Of a stretch of 64,000 nucleotides of DNA, positions 44,970-56,710 are shown one piece after another (the stretch's first letter is position 1; every line of letters begins with the position of its first letter). Location: assembly GCA_963942565.1 (NCBI GenBank), contig OZ012685.1:49059884-49123883 (forward strand), in the 5' to 3' direction. The notes below the pieces were generated by a model. That model searched no databases and was not told where the DNA came from. It worked only from the letters and a program-made list of their open reading frames with translations. This stretch comes from Maea johnstoni. Lineage: Eukaryota > Annelida > Polychaeta > Spionida > Magelonidae. The position numbers and the translations under genes are program-made.

Positions 44970-45150
44970 AATTGGACGTACTCTTGAAGGTGTGCTCTGA
45001 CTACACAAGCAATGCAAGCACAACTAGTAGTAGTCGGTAAAAAAAGGGGGAGGCGGCTGAATGCTCAGAGGAGGAATCGGATAGTGCTTGATTGAATTTC
45101 CAGCTCGCTGGCATACTATACAGGCTTTTTGCATGCTGTTTATCTCTGTC

Positions 45151-45360
45151 TTAACCCTTATGCTGCTGGTGGCCAAATTGGCCAACACAAAATAATGCGA
45201 AAAAAACTCAAAAATGACGGAAACCCTGGAAAATGGGTACTCATCTGAAAGTACTCAGCGAGAGCTTTCCAATGAATACCAACATGATAGGGTTTGGATG
45301 GTTATCAAAAATCTTTGTGAATTGTGCTTAGGACTAGAGTAGCTTCAGCATTGGAAGTGC
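45151..45360 (-). mobile_element. M1 element (counterpart of 39845)
   Basis: TTAACCCTTATGCTGCTGG to CAGCATTGGAAGTGCTAA. Confidence 0.9.
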
Positions 45361-45864
45361 TAAGTTCGCTGGCATACTATGCAGGCTTTTTTCCCTGTCT
45401 ACACGCTGTTGATCTCTATTTTAAGCCACGATGGAGTTCTCCTGCCCGTGGCTAAGTTCCCTGGTGTAAGAGATACTCACAACATGATGCTTGTGTACCT
45501 AGAGTGATTACTGTAACTTGTTGCTTGCACTTCACTTGAACTTCACGGTAGAGAGGTGTTATATCGATTTTAGCTTTATAGTGCAGGCTTGAAACGAAGG
45601 CTGCCCTGCCTGCCCTCGAAGAGCAAAATAACTGTAAGGCCACCGTTAATTGATTTTTTTTTAGTTTTCAAGATCTGGCCCTAGGGCAATATTTTGAACA
45701 TTTTATTTGTAAGAGGAACCATTGTCTTCACTAAATAGCAGGTCAAAAAGAATATTTTGACATTAAGATCAACAGATATTCCATTCCCAGAAAATAAACA
45801 ACACAATGATACTTGTAAGTTTTGTACAACCCCAGGACTAGAGCAAAACTTGTGTTCACCGGGT
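45361..45864. other. duplicated unassigned stretch
   Basis: Counterpart of 40059-40607. Confidence 0.5.
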
Positions 45865-46108
45865 CGCGACGCTAACAGTAAAAATTTCCAAAAACGACTT
45901 CGGGCCATTAAGAAAAAGACCCCAACAGGTCCTACAGGGCCAGTAAACATTTGGGGACATTCTTGTTAACAATTTTCCCCTCAAGAATGTCCCCTAATGT
46001 TTTTGAATTAAATGAAGATAAAATGAATAAAATTAAATGTTGTCGATGAATTTCATGCAATGTTCTTTTATCGTTATTTAAAGGAAAAATTCCAGGACCA
46101 GTAAAAAC
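45865..46108 (+). mobile_element. C2-type element (counterpart of 40608)
   Basis: GCGACGCTAACAGTAAAAAT, GTCCTACAGGGCCAGTAAAC and GGACCAGTAAAAACAGG. Confidence 0.65.
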
Positions 46109-46670
46109 AGGTCTTTACATGTCATGTGTGTTTTCTCTAGGACTATTCACTGTATTGAATTCAAAGTGGAGTACAAACCACAAAGAAAGCAGGGCGTTTA
46201 GAAACATTAAATGAATTACGTGTCACTCTGATATCAGTGTGTTCACAATAGGTCTTCACATGTTATGTATTTTCTCTTTAGGACGTTTCGCTGTATACTG
46301 ATTTCATAGAGGAATACAGACAAAAGAAAGTAGGGCATTTAGAAACATTAAATGATTGATTAGTGTCACTCTGGTATCAGTGTGTTCACAATAGGTCTCC
46401 ACATGTTATGTATGTTCTTTTTAGGACGTTTCGCTGTATACTGATTTCATAGAGGAATACAAACCATAGAGAAAGTAGGGAATTTAGAAACATTAAATGA
46501 ATTACGTGTCACTCTGATATCAGTGTGTTCACAATAGGTCTTCACATGTTATGTGTGTTCTCTTTAGGATGTTTCACTGTTTACTGATTTCATAGAGGAA
46601 TACAAACCATAAAGAAAGCAGGGCATTTAGAAACATTAGATGCATTACGTGTCACTCTGATATCGGCCGT
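46109..46670. repeat. 143-bp tandem repeat, 4 units
   Basis: AGGTCT starts at 46109, 46250, 46393 and 46536. One unit more than copy A. Confidence 0.93.
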
Positions 46671-46715
46671 AATGGGATTTGGGCTGGCTTTCGCTGATGC
46701 ATTTCCTTGGAGGCC

Positions 46716-46914
46716 TTAACCCTTCTGATGCTGAGGTCACAAAAAAGCAAAACATTATAAAGAATCATCTAAACCCTGTCATATTGGTATTCATTTGAAA
46801 GCTCTCGCTGAGTACTCTCAGATGAGTACCCATTTGCCATTGTTTCGGTCATTTCTCAGCTTTTTGTCATCATTTCATGTTGACCGAATTAGCAACCAGC
46901 TGCTAAAGGGTTAA
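46716..46914 (+). mobile_element. M1 element (counterpart of 41335)
   Basis: TTAACCCTTCTGATGCTGAG to CAGCTGCTAAAGGGTTAA. Confidence 0.92.
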
Positions 46915-47180
46915 TGATCTGCATTGTCGCAATGAGCGTTACAGCGATCCCCCCAACAGCAATGGGATTATCTTGTGTGAGAAACAAAAAAAACAATGCA
47001 GCACTAATGGGATAATTGCGCCAACCTTTAGATCTTCTTATTGGGTTTAGCCCGGATGAGATTACATGGATAATGTATATTGTATAAAGGCCTGTGGCTT
47101 TAGGCAAGTGGATGGGTTGAGATCAATACAATATCTCTCCTCAGTTGTTTCACTTTGCCGCGGAGCTGTTGTGCGCATCC

Positions 47181-49335
47181 CCTACATCCTCATCCTGTTC
47201 CCAGAGAGCCTGTTATCAATACCAAATGGCAGTGATGTGAGCTAGTGCGGGCAGGCAGTGGAATATTATACACAATATTCAGCAGCCCTATGGGGCAGCC
47301 TCCATAGCCGAGTGGTCTATGGTGCAATCCCATGGAGGCTGTTATCAGTATCGACTGGCAGGGCTGTGATGTTAGCTATTGCTGGCAGGCAGTGGAATAT
47401 TATACAAAATATTCAGCAGCCCTATGGGGCAGCCCGATAGCTGAGTGGTCTAATCCAAGACAGGCTGTTATCAATACCAAATGGCAGGGCAGTGATGTGA
47501 GCTATTGCTGGCAGGCAGGGGAATATTATACACAATATTCAGCAGTCCTGTGGGTCAGCCTCGATAGCTGAGTGGTCTATGGTGCAATCCCAGGGAGGGT
47601 GATATCAGTATCGACTGGCAGGGCTGTGATGTGAGCTGGTGCTGGCAGGCAGTAGAATATTATACACAATATTCAGCACTGTGACCAAAAAGTCCGGGGG
47701 AGCCCCGATAGCCGAGTGGTCTAAGGTGCAATCCCAGGGAGGGTGATACCAGTATCAACTGGAAGGTCTGTGATGTGAGCTGGTGCTGGCAGGCAGTAGA
47801 ATATTATACACAATATTCAGCACTGTGACCAAAAAGTCCGGGGGAGCCCCGATAGCTGAGTGGTCTAAGGTGCAATCTCAGAGAGGCTGTTATCTGTATC
47901 AACTGGCAGGTCTGTGATGTGAGCTAGTGCTGGCGGGCAGTGGAATATCATACACAATATTCAGCACTGACCAATCAGTGTAGGGCAGCCCGATAGCTGA
48001 GTGGTCTAAGGTGCAATCCCAGAGATGCTGTTATCAGTACCAACTGGCAGGTCTGTGATGTGAGCTAGTGCTTGCAGGCAGTGGAATATTATACACAATA
48101 TTCAGCTCTGTGACCAAACAGACCGGGGGAGCCCCGATAGCTGAGTGGTCTAAGGTGCAATCCCAGGGAGGCTGTTATCAGTATCAACTGGCAGGTCTGT
48201 GATGTGAGCTAGTGCTTGCAGGCAGTGGAATATTATACACAATATTCAGCACTGTGACCAAACAGACCGGGGGAGCCCTGATAGCCGAGTGGTCTAAGGT
48301 GCAATCCCAGGGAGGGTGATATCAGTATTATCTGGCAGGTCTGTGATGTGAGCTAGTGCTTGCAGGCAGTGGAATATTATACACAATATTCAGCACTGTG
48401 ACCAAACAGACCGGGGGAGCCCTGATAGCCGAGTGGTCTAAGGTGCAATCCCAGGGAGGGTGATATCAGTATTATCTGGCAGGTCTGTGATGTGAGCTAG
48501 TGCTGGCAGGCAGTGGAATATTATACGCAATATTCAACCCTGACCGATCAGTGTGGGGCAGCCCGATAGCCGAGTGGTCTAAGGTGCAATCCCAGGGAGG
48601 CTGTTACCAGTATCAACTGGCAGGTCTGGGATGTTAGCTAGTGCTTGCAGGCAGTAGAATATTATACACAATATTCAGCTCTGTGACCAAACAGTGTGGG
48701 GCAGCCCGATAGCCGAGTAGTCTAAGGTTCCGTACCAGAGAGGCTGGGCTGTCATGTGAGCTAGTTCTGGCAGGCAGTGGAATATTATACACATATTCAG
48801 CAGTCCTGTGGGACAGCCCCGGTAGCCAAGTGGTCTAAGGTGCCATCTCAAAGAGCCTGTTATCAATACCAAACGGCAGGGCTGTCCTGTGAGTTGGTGC
48901 TGGAAGGCAGTTGAATATTATACACAATATTCAGCAGTGTGGGGCATCCCCGATAGCCTAGTGGTCTAGGGTGCAATCCCAGAGAGGTTGTTATCTGTAT
49001 CAACTGGCAGGTCTGTGATGTGAGCTAGTGCTGGCAGGCAGTGGAATATTATACACAGTATTCAGCAGCCTTGTGGGGCAGCCCGATAGCTGAGTGGTCT
49101 AGGGTACCGTCCCAGAGAGGTTGTTATCAGTATTAACTGGCAGTGATGTGTGCTAGTGCAGGCAGGCAGTAGAATATTATACACAATATTCAGCAGTGTG
49201 GGGCAGCCCGATAGCCGAGTAGTCTAAGGTGTCTTCCCAGAGATGGTGTTATCAATACCAAATGGCAGGGCTGTGATGTGAGCTAGTGCTAGCAGGCAGT
49301 GGAATATTTTACACAATACTCAGCACTAAGACCAA
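47181..49335. repeat. 131-144-bp satellite with tRNA-Leu-like A box, about 16 units
   Basis: The G(G/A)AATATTATAC marker recurs at 47260, 47394, 47520, 47654, 47798, 47942, 48083, 48227, 48371, 48515, 48656, 48779, 48912, 49043, 49171 and 49301. Seven intervals from 47654 to 48656 are 141-144 bp; the outer ones are 123-134 bp. Monomers carry GATAGCCGAGTGGTCTAAGG or GATAGCTGAGTGGTCTAAGG. Confidence 0.94.
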
Positions 49336-49740
49336 TCAGACCAGGGGACTAGTGACAATTTTAAAGTATTAGCAGTTTAGAACACTGAAAGATCAGTGAA
49401 TGTCAAAATGTCCAGTAGCCATTTAGGCTGATTCACTACACTGAAAATTCTGTGATGGTCTTCGAGTAGTAGCAGTTTACCACACTGGACGCATGACTGT
49501 CTTTAAAGGGAAGTAGTAGTCATTATGGAAGTTGAGTGGGGATGATCAGCATTCAGCTTACACAGCTGGGTAATGGACCAGCAAACTAGGTGGTGACATT
49601 TAGGACAGTCTTAGGGAATCATGCACAAGTGAAGTCCACTCTTCACGTAAGTTGAATCTATTGCTATGCGGGCGGGAGGGAGGGAGGGACGTAGGCACAA
49701 ATAACAGAACAGTAATTTCACCTCATATATCAAGCTAGCC
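49336..49740. other. unique flank of satellite (counterpart of 43131)
   Basis: High similarity to copy A; no gene recognised. Confidence 0.6.
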
Positions 49741-49952
49741 TTAACCCTTCCAATGCTGAGGCTACTTTCATCCAAAGCACAAAAATGCAAAGATTCATTT
49801 AAACCATTGAAACCCTGTCATGTTGGTATTCATTAGATAGATCTCAGTAAGTACTCTCAGATGAGTACCCATATGCCAGTGTTTCAGTCATTTTCAGCGT
49901 TTTTGCATCAGTTTGATTTGGCAAACAAAGCTACCAGCAGCATAAGGGTTAA
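49741..49952 (+). mobile_element. M1 element, inverted relative to copy A
   Basis: TTAACCCTTCCAATGCTGAG to CAGCAGCATAAGGGTTAA, between CTAGCC and ATAATTTGAAGTC, the same flanks as 43534-43748. Confidence 0.93.
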
Positions 49953-50008
49953 ATAATTTGAAGTCAGGCTAGGAAAATTTAGAAGGAATGATAGGAATGG
50001 AAAATTCA

Positions 50009-50177
50009 ACCCTTATGCTGCCATTGGCTAATTTTGCCGATACAAAATCCTGCAAAAAAGCTGAAGAATGACAGAAACCCTGTCACATGGGTACTCATCT
50101 GAGATGAGGGTTTAGATGGTTTTCAAAAATCTTTGCGTCCTTGTGCTTTGGACGAAAGTAGTCTCGGAAGGGTTAGA
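50009..50177 (-). mobile_element. M1 element with internal deletion (counterpart of 43804)
   Basis: AACCCTTATGCTGCCATTGG to GTCTCGGAAGGGTTA; the GAGAGTACTC hairpin region is missing. Confidence 0.88.
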
Positions 50178-50460
50178 TTCTACGGGAATCTATTGGTTTT
50201 GGATTTTTAAGGTATCAGAGAGTAAGCCCCTATTGGTTTCTGTATAAAACCGACAAATTCCCCTAAGTCTGTCTTGATCAATGCAAGACCCTGACCTTTT
50301 CATGAAAAAGGCATCTGTCTCCATGGATTGGTGCTTCTGATGCCAATGGTTGATCCATATAAAGCATCTCTGCCTTCAGGCATTGGAGAGTTATTCTTGT
50401 TTCTACCTCCAGGAACAGAGAGGTATCATACATGCTCCACTTCGCTATTTCACGACACAG

Positions 50461-50607
50461 GCCTCAACGCTTAACTAGAAATGTTACTGGCCCCGTAGGA
50501 CCAGTAACAGTAAATTTTTACTGGTCCTACAATTTTTCCTTAGAAATTTTTGCCTGTCCAAAAAGGAGTTTTTTCGAAAGACAGGCAGAAAAGGTCCTGA
50601 CTAAGGC
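50461..50607. mobile_element. patchwork of C2 and H1 end fragments
   Basis: GGCCTCAACGCTTAACTAGA and TACTGGCCCCGTAGGACCAG are C2-type. TTTGCCTGTCCAAAAAGGAG and AAGGTCCTGACTAAGGCC are the right end of H1, running into the D1 element. Confidence 0.65.
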
Positions 50608-50836
50608 CTAAAAAAAACTTGTTTGTTTCCAGTAACCCTACCCTAACAAGTTTTTATTCAAAAACTTCCCTACCCTAAAGTCTTTTCCACCCTCCCAACT
50701 CCAAATCAGTGTAAAACATGCATAAAACACACATTTTTGACCAAAAAAATAATGCAAAAAAATATTTTTACGGACCTAACTTCCCTATTTTTTTTCGGAT
50801 CGTTACAAGAAACAAACAATATTTTTTTAGGCCTAA
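50602..50836 (+). mobile_element. D1 element
   Basis: TAAGGCCTAAAAAAAACTTG to ATTTTTTTAGGCCTAAA; opposite orientation to the copies at 19-23 kb. Confidence 0.85.
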
Positions 50837-51143
50837 AGTGCCTGGTGGAGAGGTCCATCTTTACCTCCTTCTATAGAGGAGAGATCCATCTTTACCTCCT
50901 TCTGAAGAAGAGAGCTCTGGCCAGCTGACCGGGGTCACCTGTGACCTCACCTTCAACCCCCGAGGGATAATCAATCAGTTAGGACGCTAAGATGTGGGCA
51001 ATTATAATTGAATTGTAAGTCGCCGTTCCTATGCATCAGTTGCTATGAACTAAATGGATGAAAGGGCCAAGTGACTAAACGGATGAAACAGCCACTTGCT
51101 TAGATCCATTAAGCACTCACATGTAAAAGCTCTATGTACAGTG
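50837..51143. other. unassigned stretch
   Basis: A short direct repeat (GAGGTCCATCTTTACCTCCT-like, 50850 and 50880). Nothing else recognised. Confidence 0.5.
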
Positions 51144-51455
51144 CAGGGTCTTAGCCAGGATTTCAAAAATACCTGTCCGTAACAGCAATTTTAAAATTTC
51201 CACCCGTCCAGATTTAGCTATTAATCCAATTCAAATCCTTATAACAGCTACTTTTAATAGCCTAGCATGTCAAAAAGGGCAATTTACACTTCAGATATGT
51301 CCTAGAAGATGTTTCATTAGGACAATATTTGGTTATTACACCCAGAAAGTTGAAATTGAAAAATCATCATAGAAGTTTTGCCTGTCCAAACAGGAGTTTT
51401 TTTAGGAAACTACCTGTCCAAAAGACAGGTAGGACGGGTCCTGGCTAAGTCCCTG
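51144..51455 (+). mobile_element. H1 element, full length with 8-bp target duplication
   Basis: CAGGGTCTTAGCCAGGAT to TCCTGGCTAAGTCCCTG, flanked by GTACAGTG on both sides (51136-51143 and 51456-51463). 312 bp, the same length as the 3075 copy. Confidence 0.94.
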
Positions 51456-51463
51456 GTACAGTG

Positions 51464-51899
51464 CCAAAATTTACCATAATTCCTGCACTAAATGCCTGGG
51501 TAGCCTGGGCGTAGTACACAACCGCTTGCTGCTTGCCACCCACTTCTCTGGGCATGGTTACATTGATGATATTAAAACTGAACGTAGCTTTGATTCGCAA
51601 GCTATGTGGGTCTTTGATGTGCTTGACTTATATTTTTGATATGTTATCCATGGGTGCTTGTACACCCAGGCACTGGAAGATGTCGGTCGGTTGACTGGTG
51701 CAAGAATTAAATGCCTGTACTGTACTTTACTGCTTACGTATTCAGAGCAATGTTTCCGCAGCTGATGAAAAAATAATGGGAGGAAAAAAGCCTATTTAAC
51801 CCTTGCCTTCACAGAGTTACCCTTGAAAGGTTTATATTATACCTGTGATACTATGTAAATAACTCAAATCTTCAATGGTTTGAGGTTCTAATAAGCCTG
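51464..51899. other. unassigned stretch
   Basis: No repeat or gene recognised. Confidence 0.5.
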
Positions 51900-52216
51900 G
51901 CCATACCTCTCAAACAAAAGCCGCTCTTGGTAAAATATTTAGTGTCAAAAAGTAGTACTGTAATTGTGAATTTTTGTCGTTCTATTTTTCAAAGAAGATC
52001 CCAAATATTCTCAGATTGCAAACATAAACATGTACTTACTTAATAAAATAAGGCATATATTATATCCTTATGCAATATCATGAGGATCACCAAGAAGTTG
52101 AAAAAAATCCATATGCTTAGAAATTATATTTTAAGAAAGTCCTTATATTTTTGTTGTCTTGAGGAGTGATTTTTGAGGATATGGGTGTCCAAATGATGCC
52201 CAGACCCCCTGCTGGC
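51900..52216 (+). mobile_element. D3 element, diverged
   Basis: Body motifs TTCAAAGAAGATCCCAAATA, CATGTACTTACTT and GGGTGTCCAAATGATGCCC with a CCCCCTGCTGGC right end. Confidence 0.65.
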
Positions 52217-52450
52217 TAAGGCCTAAAAAAAAAGTTGTTTGTTTCCTGTAACCCTATCCTAACAAGTTATTGAAAAAAATCCCTACCCTAGATTTTTTCC
52301 CCGCCCTCTCAACTCCCAATCAGCGTAAAACATGCATAAAACACACATTTTTGACCAAAAAAATAATGCAAAAAAACACACTTTTTACCGACCTACCTAC
52401 CCTATTTTTTTTCGTTACAGGAAACAAACTATTTCTTTCTATAGGCCTAA
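52217..52450 (+). mobile_element. D1 element
   Basis: TAAGGCCTAAAAAAAAAGTT to TCTATAGGCCTAA, abutting the D3 right end as at 50.6 kb it abuts H1. Confidence 0.85.
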
Positions 52451-52572
52451 GATCATCATGCCACAATACTGATGAACCAATGACATTGAGGTCCAAGCAG
52501 ACTAGGTTACACAGATCTGAGAGCTGTCAGCTGGACATAAGTACTGGCCAAATGTCAACACTGGCCTGTACA

Positions 52573-52795
52573 TAAACCCTTATACTCATGATACTGCCGG
52601 TAGATAATTTTGCTGTTACAAAAATGACACAGTAAGTCTGAAAAATGACTGGAACCCTGGCATATGGATACTCATCTGAGAGTACACAGTGAGCGCTATT
52701 CAATAAATACCAAATTGACAGGGTTCGAATGGTTTTCAAAAATAATTTCGTCCTTGTGCTTAGGAAGAAAGTAGCTTCAGCATTGGAAGGGTTAA
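52573..52795 (-). mobile_element. M1 element flanked by a 65-bp direct duplication
   Basis: AAACCCTTATACTCATGATA to CAGCATTGGAAGGGTTAA. Sequence before it (GAGAGCTGTCAGCTGGACAT, 52519) recurs after it (GAGAGCTGTCAACTTGACAT, 52802) over about 65 bp, far longer than a transposition duplication. Confidence 0.85.
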
Positions 52796-52935
52796 AGACC
52801 TGAGAGCTGTCAACTTGACATAAGTGTGCGAAGTAGCTGGCTAAATGTCAACACTAGCCTGAACATAAACTCGCTTGACAACATGTCCCATAGGGGGAGT
52901 TGACCATCTCACCTTGTTGCCCTAAGAAAATAGAG

Positions 52936-53060
52936 TCACTTGGTAGCATTTTCTAAAGTTGCTGTGAGAAAATATATTCAGTTGGGTAGCATTTTCACAA
53001 GTTATTATTAGGAAATATATTCAGTTGGTTTGCATTTCCCATTATGTACATTGGAGTGTC
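52936..53060. repeat. about 54-bp tandem repeat, 2-3 units
   Basis: AAATATATTCAGTTGG and GCATTTTC/GCATTTCC recur. Confidence 0.75.
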
Positions 53061-53106
53061 AATATTTATCCATAATGAACATACGGTTACTATCAGCTGC
53101 TTGGAC

Positions 53107-53417
53107 TTAACCCTTGGCTAATTTTGCCAATACAAAATGATGCAAAAAAGCTGTAAAAAAAAGACTGAAACTCTAGCAAATTGGCACTCACCTGAGAGTA
53201 CTCAGCGAGAGCTATCCAATGAATACCAACATGACAAGGTTTAGATGGTTTTCAAAAATTCACCTGAAAAATGACTGAAACCCTGGCACATGGGCACTCC
53301 TCTGACAGTACTCAGGAAGAGCTTTCCACCGAATACCAACATGACAGGGTTTAGATGCTTTTCAAAATCCTTTGCGCCTTTGTAAGACGAAAGTAGTCTT
53401 AGCATTGGAAGGCTTAA
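53107..53417 (-). mobile_element. M1 element with a 130-150-bp internal duplication
   Basis: TTAACCCTTGGCTAATTTTG to CATTGGAAGGCTTAA. ACCTGAAAAATGACTGAAAC through the GAATACCAACATGACA block occurs twice, so the copy is 311 bp instead of about 212. Confidence 0.87.
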
Positions 53418-53422
53418 GGCCA

Positions 53423-53769
53423 CAGGGCTCGACATTGGCGCTTGCCCCATTGCCCCGGGCAAGTAGAATTTGTAAATTATAGGTGTGGGGCAAGTGAAAA
53501 CTGCATCTTGCTTGCCCCACTGGGAAAGTACACTTTGTATATTTCAGGTTTACTTCTGACAATGTGTGCAGGTTTCGTGGTCTGCCATCCAAGCTTGTCC
53601 TAGAAAATATGCTTTCACATGCCAGAACCATGTTCCACTTGGTTTTAAATGAAATATTATAAAACATACAATTTTTCAAGGGGAAGCGAAAGTTGGAGTA
53701 GGGCAAGTGAAAATTGAATCTCATTTGCCCTATGGGGCAAGTCGCTGCAAAAGTTAACGTCGTGCCCTG
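53423..53769 (+). mobile_element. C2 element, GCAAGT-rich, with 5-bp target duplication
   Basis: CAGGGCTCGACATTGGCG to AGTTAACGTCGTGCCCTG; GGCCA flanks both sides (53418-53422 and 53770-53774). GGGGCAAGT motifs occur near both ends. The 154-codon minus-strand open frame across it is not a recognisable protein. Confidence 0.88.
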
Positions 53770-53774
53770 GGCCA

Positions 53775-54327
<553 letters not shown>

Positions 54328-56230
54328 GGATATGTGCATCACTGTCACTCCCCCCTGGGCTTCATGGGAAGATTTGAGTTATACTGCCAGAGATAGAATT
54401 ACTGCCACCTATTACTTGTGGATTATTAATGGCAGTGGAAAGGAGGAGAGTGTCCCTCAATTGCCATAATTAGATATTGCTGGGCGTGCTAGGAGCCTGC
54501 AATAATAACCTCCCCAGTATTAGTATTCCGTGGCCCAACTCGCCCTGCTTGTAAGGGCAACGATGGGCCAGCGCCATTATTCATAGAACTGGACGAGATG
54601 GGTTGGGGATTAAATCCGCTCCATGCTCACACAACCTTGAAAAATGAACATGCTGTAGAAAACTTGCAGAAAGTCTTGTGGGATGGTTATCTGGTATACA
54701 CAGGGGCCTGGTAGCTCTTTTAGTGGTATTTTAACCCTTTGATTAACAGATTATACCCCCCCCCCCCCCACCCCGCCCCCCTGAAAAGTATCACCTTTAT
54801 CTACTATACTATTGGTCTGTCCTTAGGCAAGACAGTTTATTCCATATTTCCTCAGTCTACCCACCTGCAAAATGGGTACCTAGCATTAATAATCTAGTGC
54901 TTAGAGCTTTTGCACTATATGCTGCCAGCTGCTTAGGAATATCCCTGGTCGCTTTACAAATGTGCAGCATTGTTGAGGGCTGTCTATGGTCATTCTGCAA
55001 CTAAAGACCCTTTGGAATATTTGTAAAGAGCAGGAATTGCTTCCCAGTTCCTGGTTTCTATCTCATCCCGATATGACCAAAGCTATTGAAAGCAATGTAA
55101 AGACCCATTCCTTCCTTCCTTCTGCCACAAACAAATCACTCACTCCTCCCTCCCTCAATCCAACTCTACCTAAAACTAAACGATTTCTATTAGAAACGTG
55201 AAGCTGGCATTTAGTTAAGGGGAATAGGTTCTCCGTGCTCCAGTGCTTGGGAAAATAGGCACCTTTCAGCAAAGATTGACTTGTATTAGCCCCATCAGCT
55301 GAGTCAGTGGGCACGGTTTAGCAAATGGGAGCATTTTGCATCACCTTGCTTTACATTACCAAGGAAAACTCATTTTTCATTCTGCACTATCTCTGTCCTG
55401 GAAAATTGTTTTTCTTAACTATTACAATCACCCGGATCTATTGGAAATCGCCACTACTTCATAATGTAAATTTGGAAAAAAGTCAGAATATATGAAGCTG
55501 TGTATATATGATATATGTAAGGCATATACATGTATACCACTGTGCTATCTTACCATGAGAGCATTGTTCATTATGCAGTAAAAGTAGATAGCATATTTAT
55601 TTTATTAAATTTAGTGATACTGGAATAAATGCATGATTTGTTGGGAATGTATATGAAAGAAAAAAAAGGTCATCTGAAACAATTATAATGAACATATTTC
55701 CAAAAATATCAATGCCTTAATAATGTCAAAGAAGCTAAATTACATATTTGGCATAAAATTTAAAAATCATTAATTGGATCCTTTATTTCAATTAAGTTTC
55801 AGAAACATAATGCCTTATATTTATTGTACGCATTATACTTTCATTTCTAGCAGCCTCATATTTTCTTGGCAAGGCCAACATTTTGCAAGATTTATTGGAA
55901 AACCCCAGGATTTGTCACAGATATCTATGGGGCATGTCATAAATGCCTCCGTTCTTGAAAGGGATGAAAATCTGATGACTTCTACATAAAAAAAGCAAGA
56001 TGTGATCCCTGAAAATGGTTTAGGAATTATAGAGATTTTCTCTCTGCAATCATATCGGCTATTTCTGGGACGACTGCATTTTTCCCTAATCCCAATTGAT
56101 ATTGCCAAGCAGAGGGCTATTTGTAGAATTCGGATGAACACGAAAAATCACTATTGCTACAGTGTAAATCTAATGCAGGTTGTATGAGGATAAAATCCAC
56201 TTTAATGTTAACTGGGAATTTATCAAAAAG
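54328..56230. other. repeat-poor island
   Basis: The longest stretch in the window lacking M1, H, C or D elements, apart from a C-rich run at 54757-54780. It holds TAATTAG and ATTAAT motifs, and no open frame has recognisable homology. It could be a conserved non-coding region or simply old DNA. Confidence 0.45.
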
Positions 56231-56610
56231 AGAAGTACCGATATCATATGTTCTCTGGTTATGTGTTTCCATTATGTTTGTTCAGTATAGTTTCCACTTC
56301 TATAGTTCAAACCATTCTTTGGGGGGGGGGGGGGGGGGGGGGGGGGACGGGCAGTAATATCTGTATTTGTATAGTAGAATGAAGGTGTATATGGGTGAAA
56401 AAAGGGTGAAAAAAGTACTGATATCACATGTTCTCTGGTTATGTGTTTTCAGTGTCGTTTGTTATAGTATAGTTTTAGTATGCACCTCTGCAATTCAAAA
56501 TTTCTTTTCTTTGGGGGGGGCGGGGGGGGGGGGGGCAATATCGGAATTTGGTGAAAAAGGGAAGTACTGATATCATATGTTCGTTGGTTATGTGTTTTCA
56601 GTGTCGTTTG
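56231..56610. repeat. tandem repeat, about 3 units, with poly-G runs
   Basis: GAAGTAC(C/T)GATATCATATGTT-type starts at about 56230, 56413 and 56563, each followed by TCTGGTTATGTGTTT-like sequence. Units 1 and 2 end in poly-G (56322-56346 and 56513-56535). Confidence 0.88.
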
Positions 56611-56710
56611 TTATCAGTTAATTGTTGTGTTGAGAGGATTTCCAAGAGTTAACATGGCTGGGTTGCTCATAGATGAGATAAGGACGGGAAGTGAACTCTA
56701 ACATTTAGCA

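Larger units (their letters stand above)
43918..50118. repeat. segmental duplication, copy B (about 6.2 kb)
   Basis: Starts GCATTAAAAAAGGATTGCCT. Longer than copy A because of two insertions (44032-44700), a fourth 145-bp unit and six more satellite units. The junction at 43910-43918 lies inside an M1 copy and includes about 7 bases of filler. Confidence 0.93.

Noticed and set aside
47181-49335. Cluster of real tRNA genes
   Set aside because: Only the D-arm/A-box part is tRNA-like; no anticodon arm, normal T arm or acceptor stem is present in the monomers.
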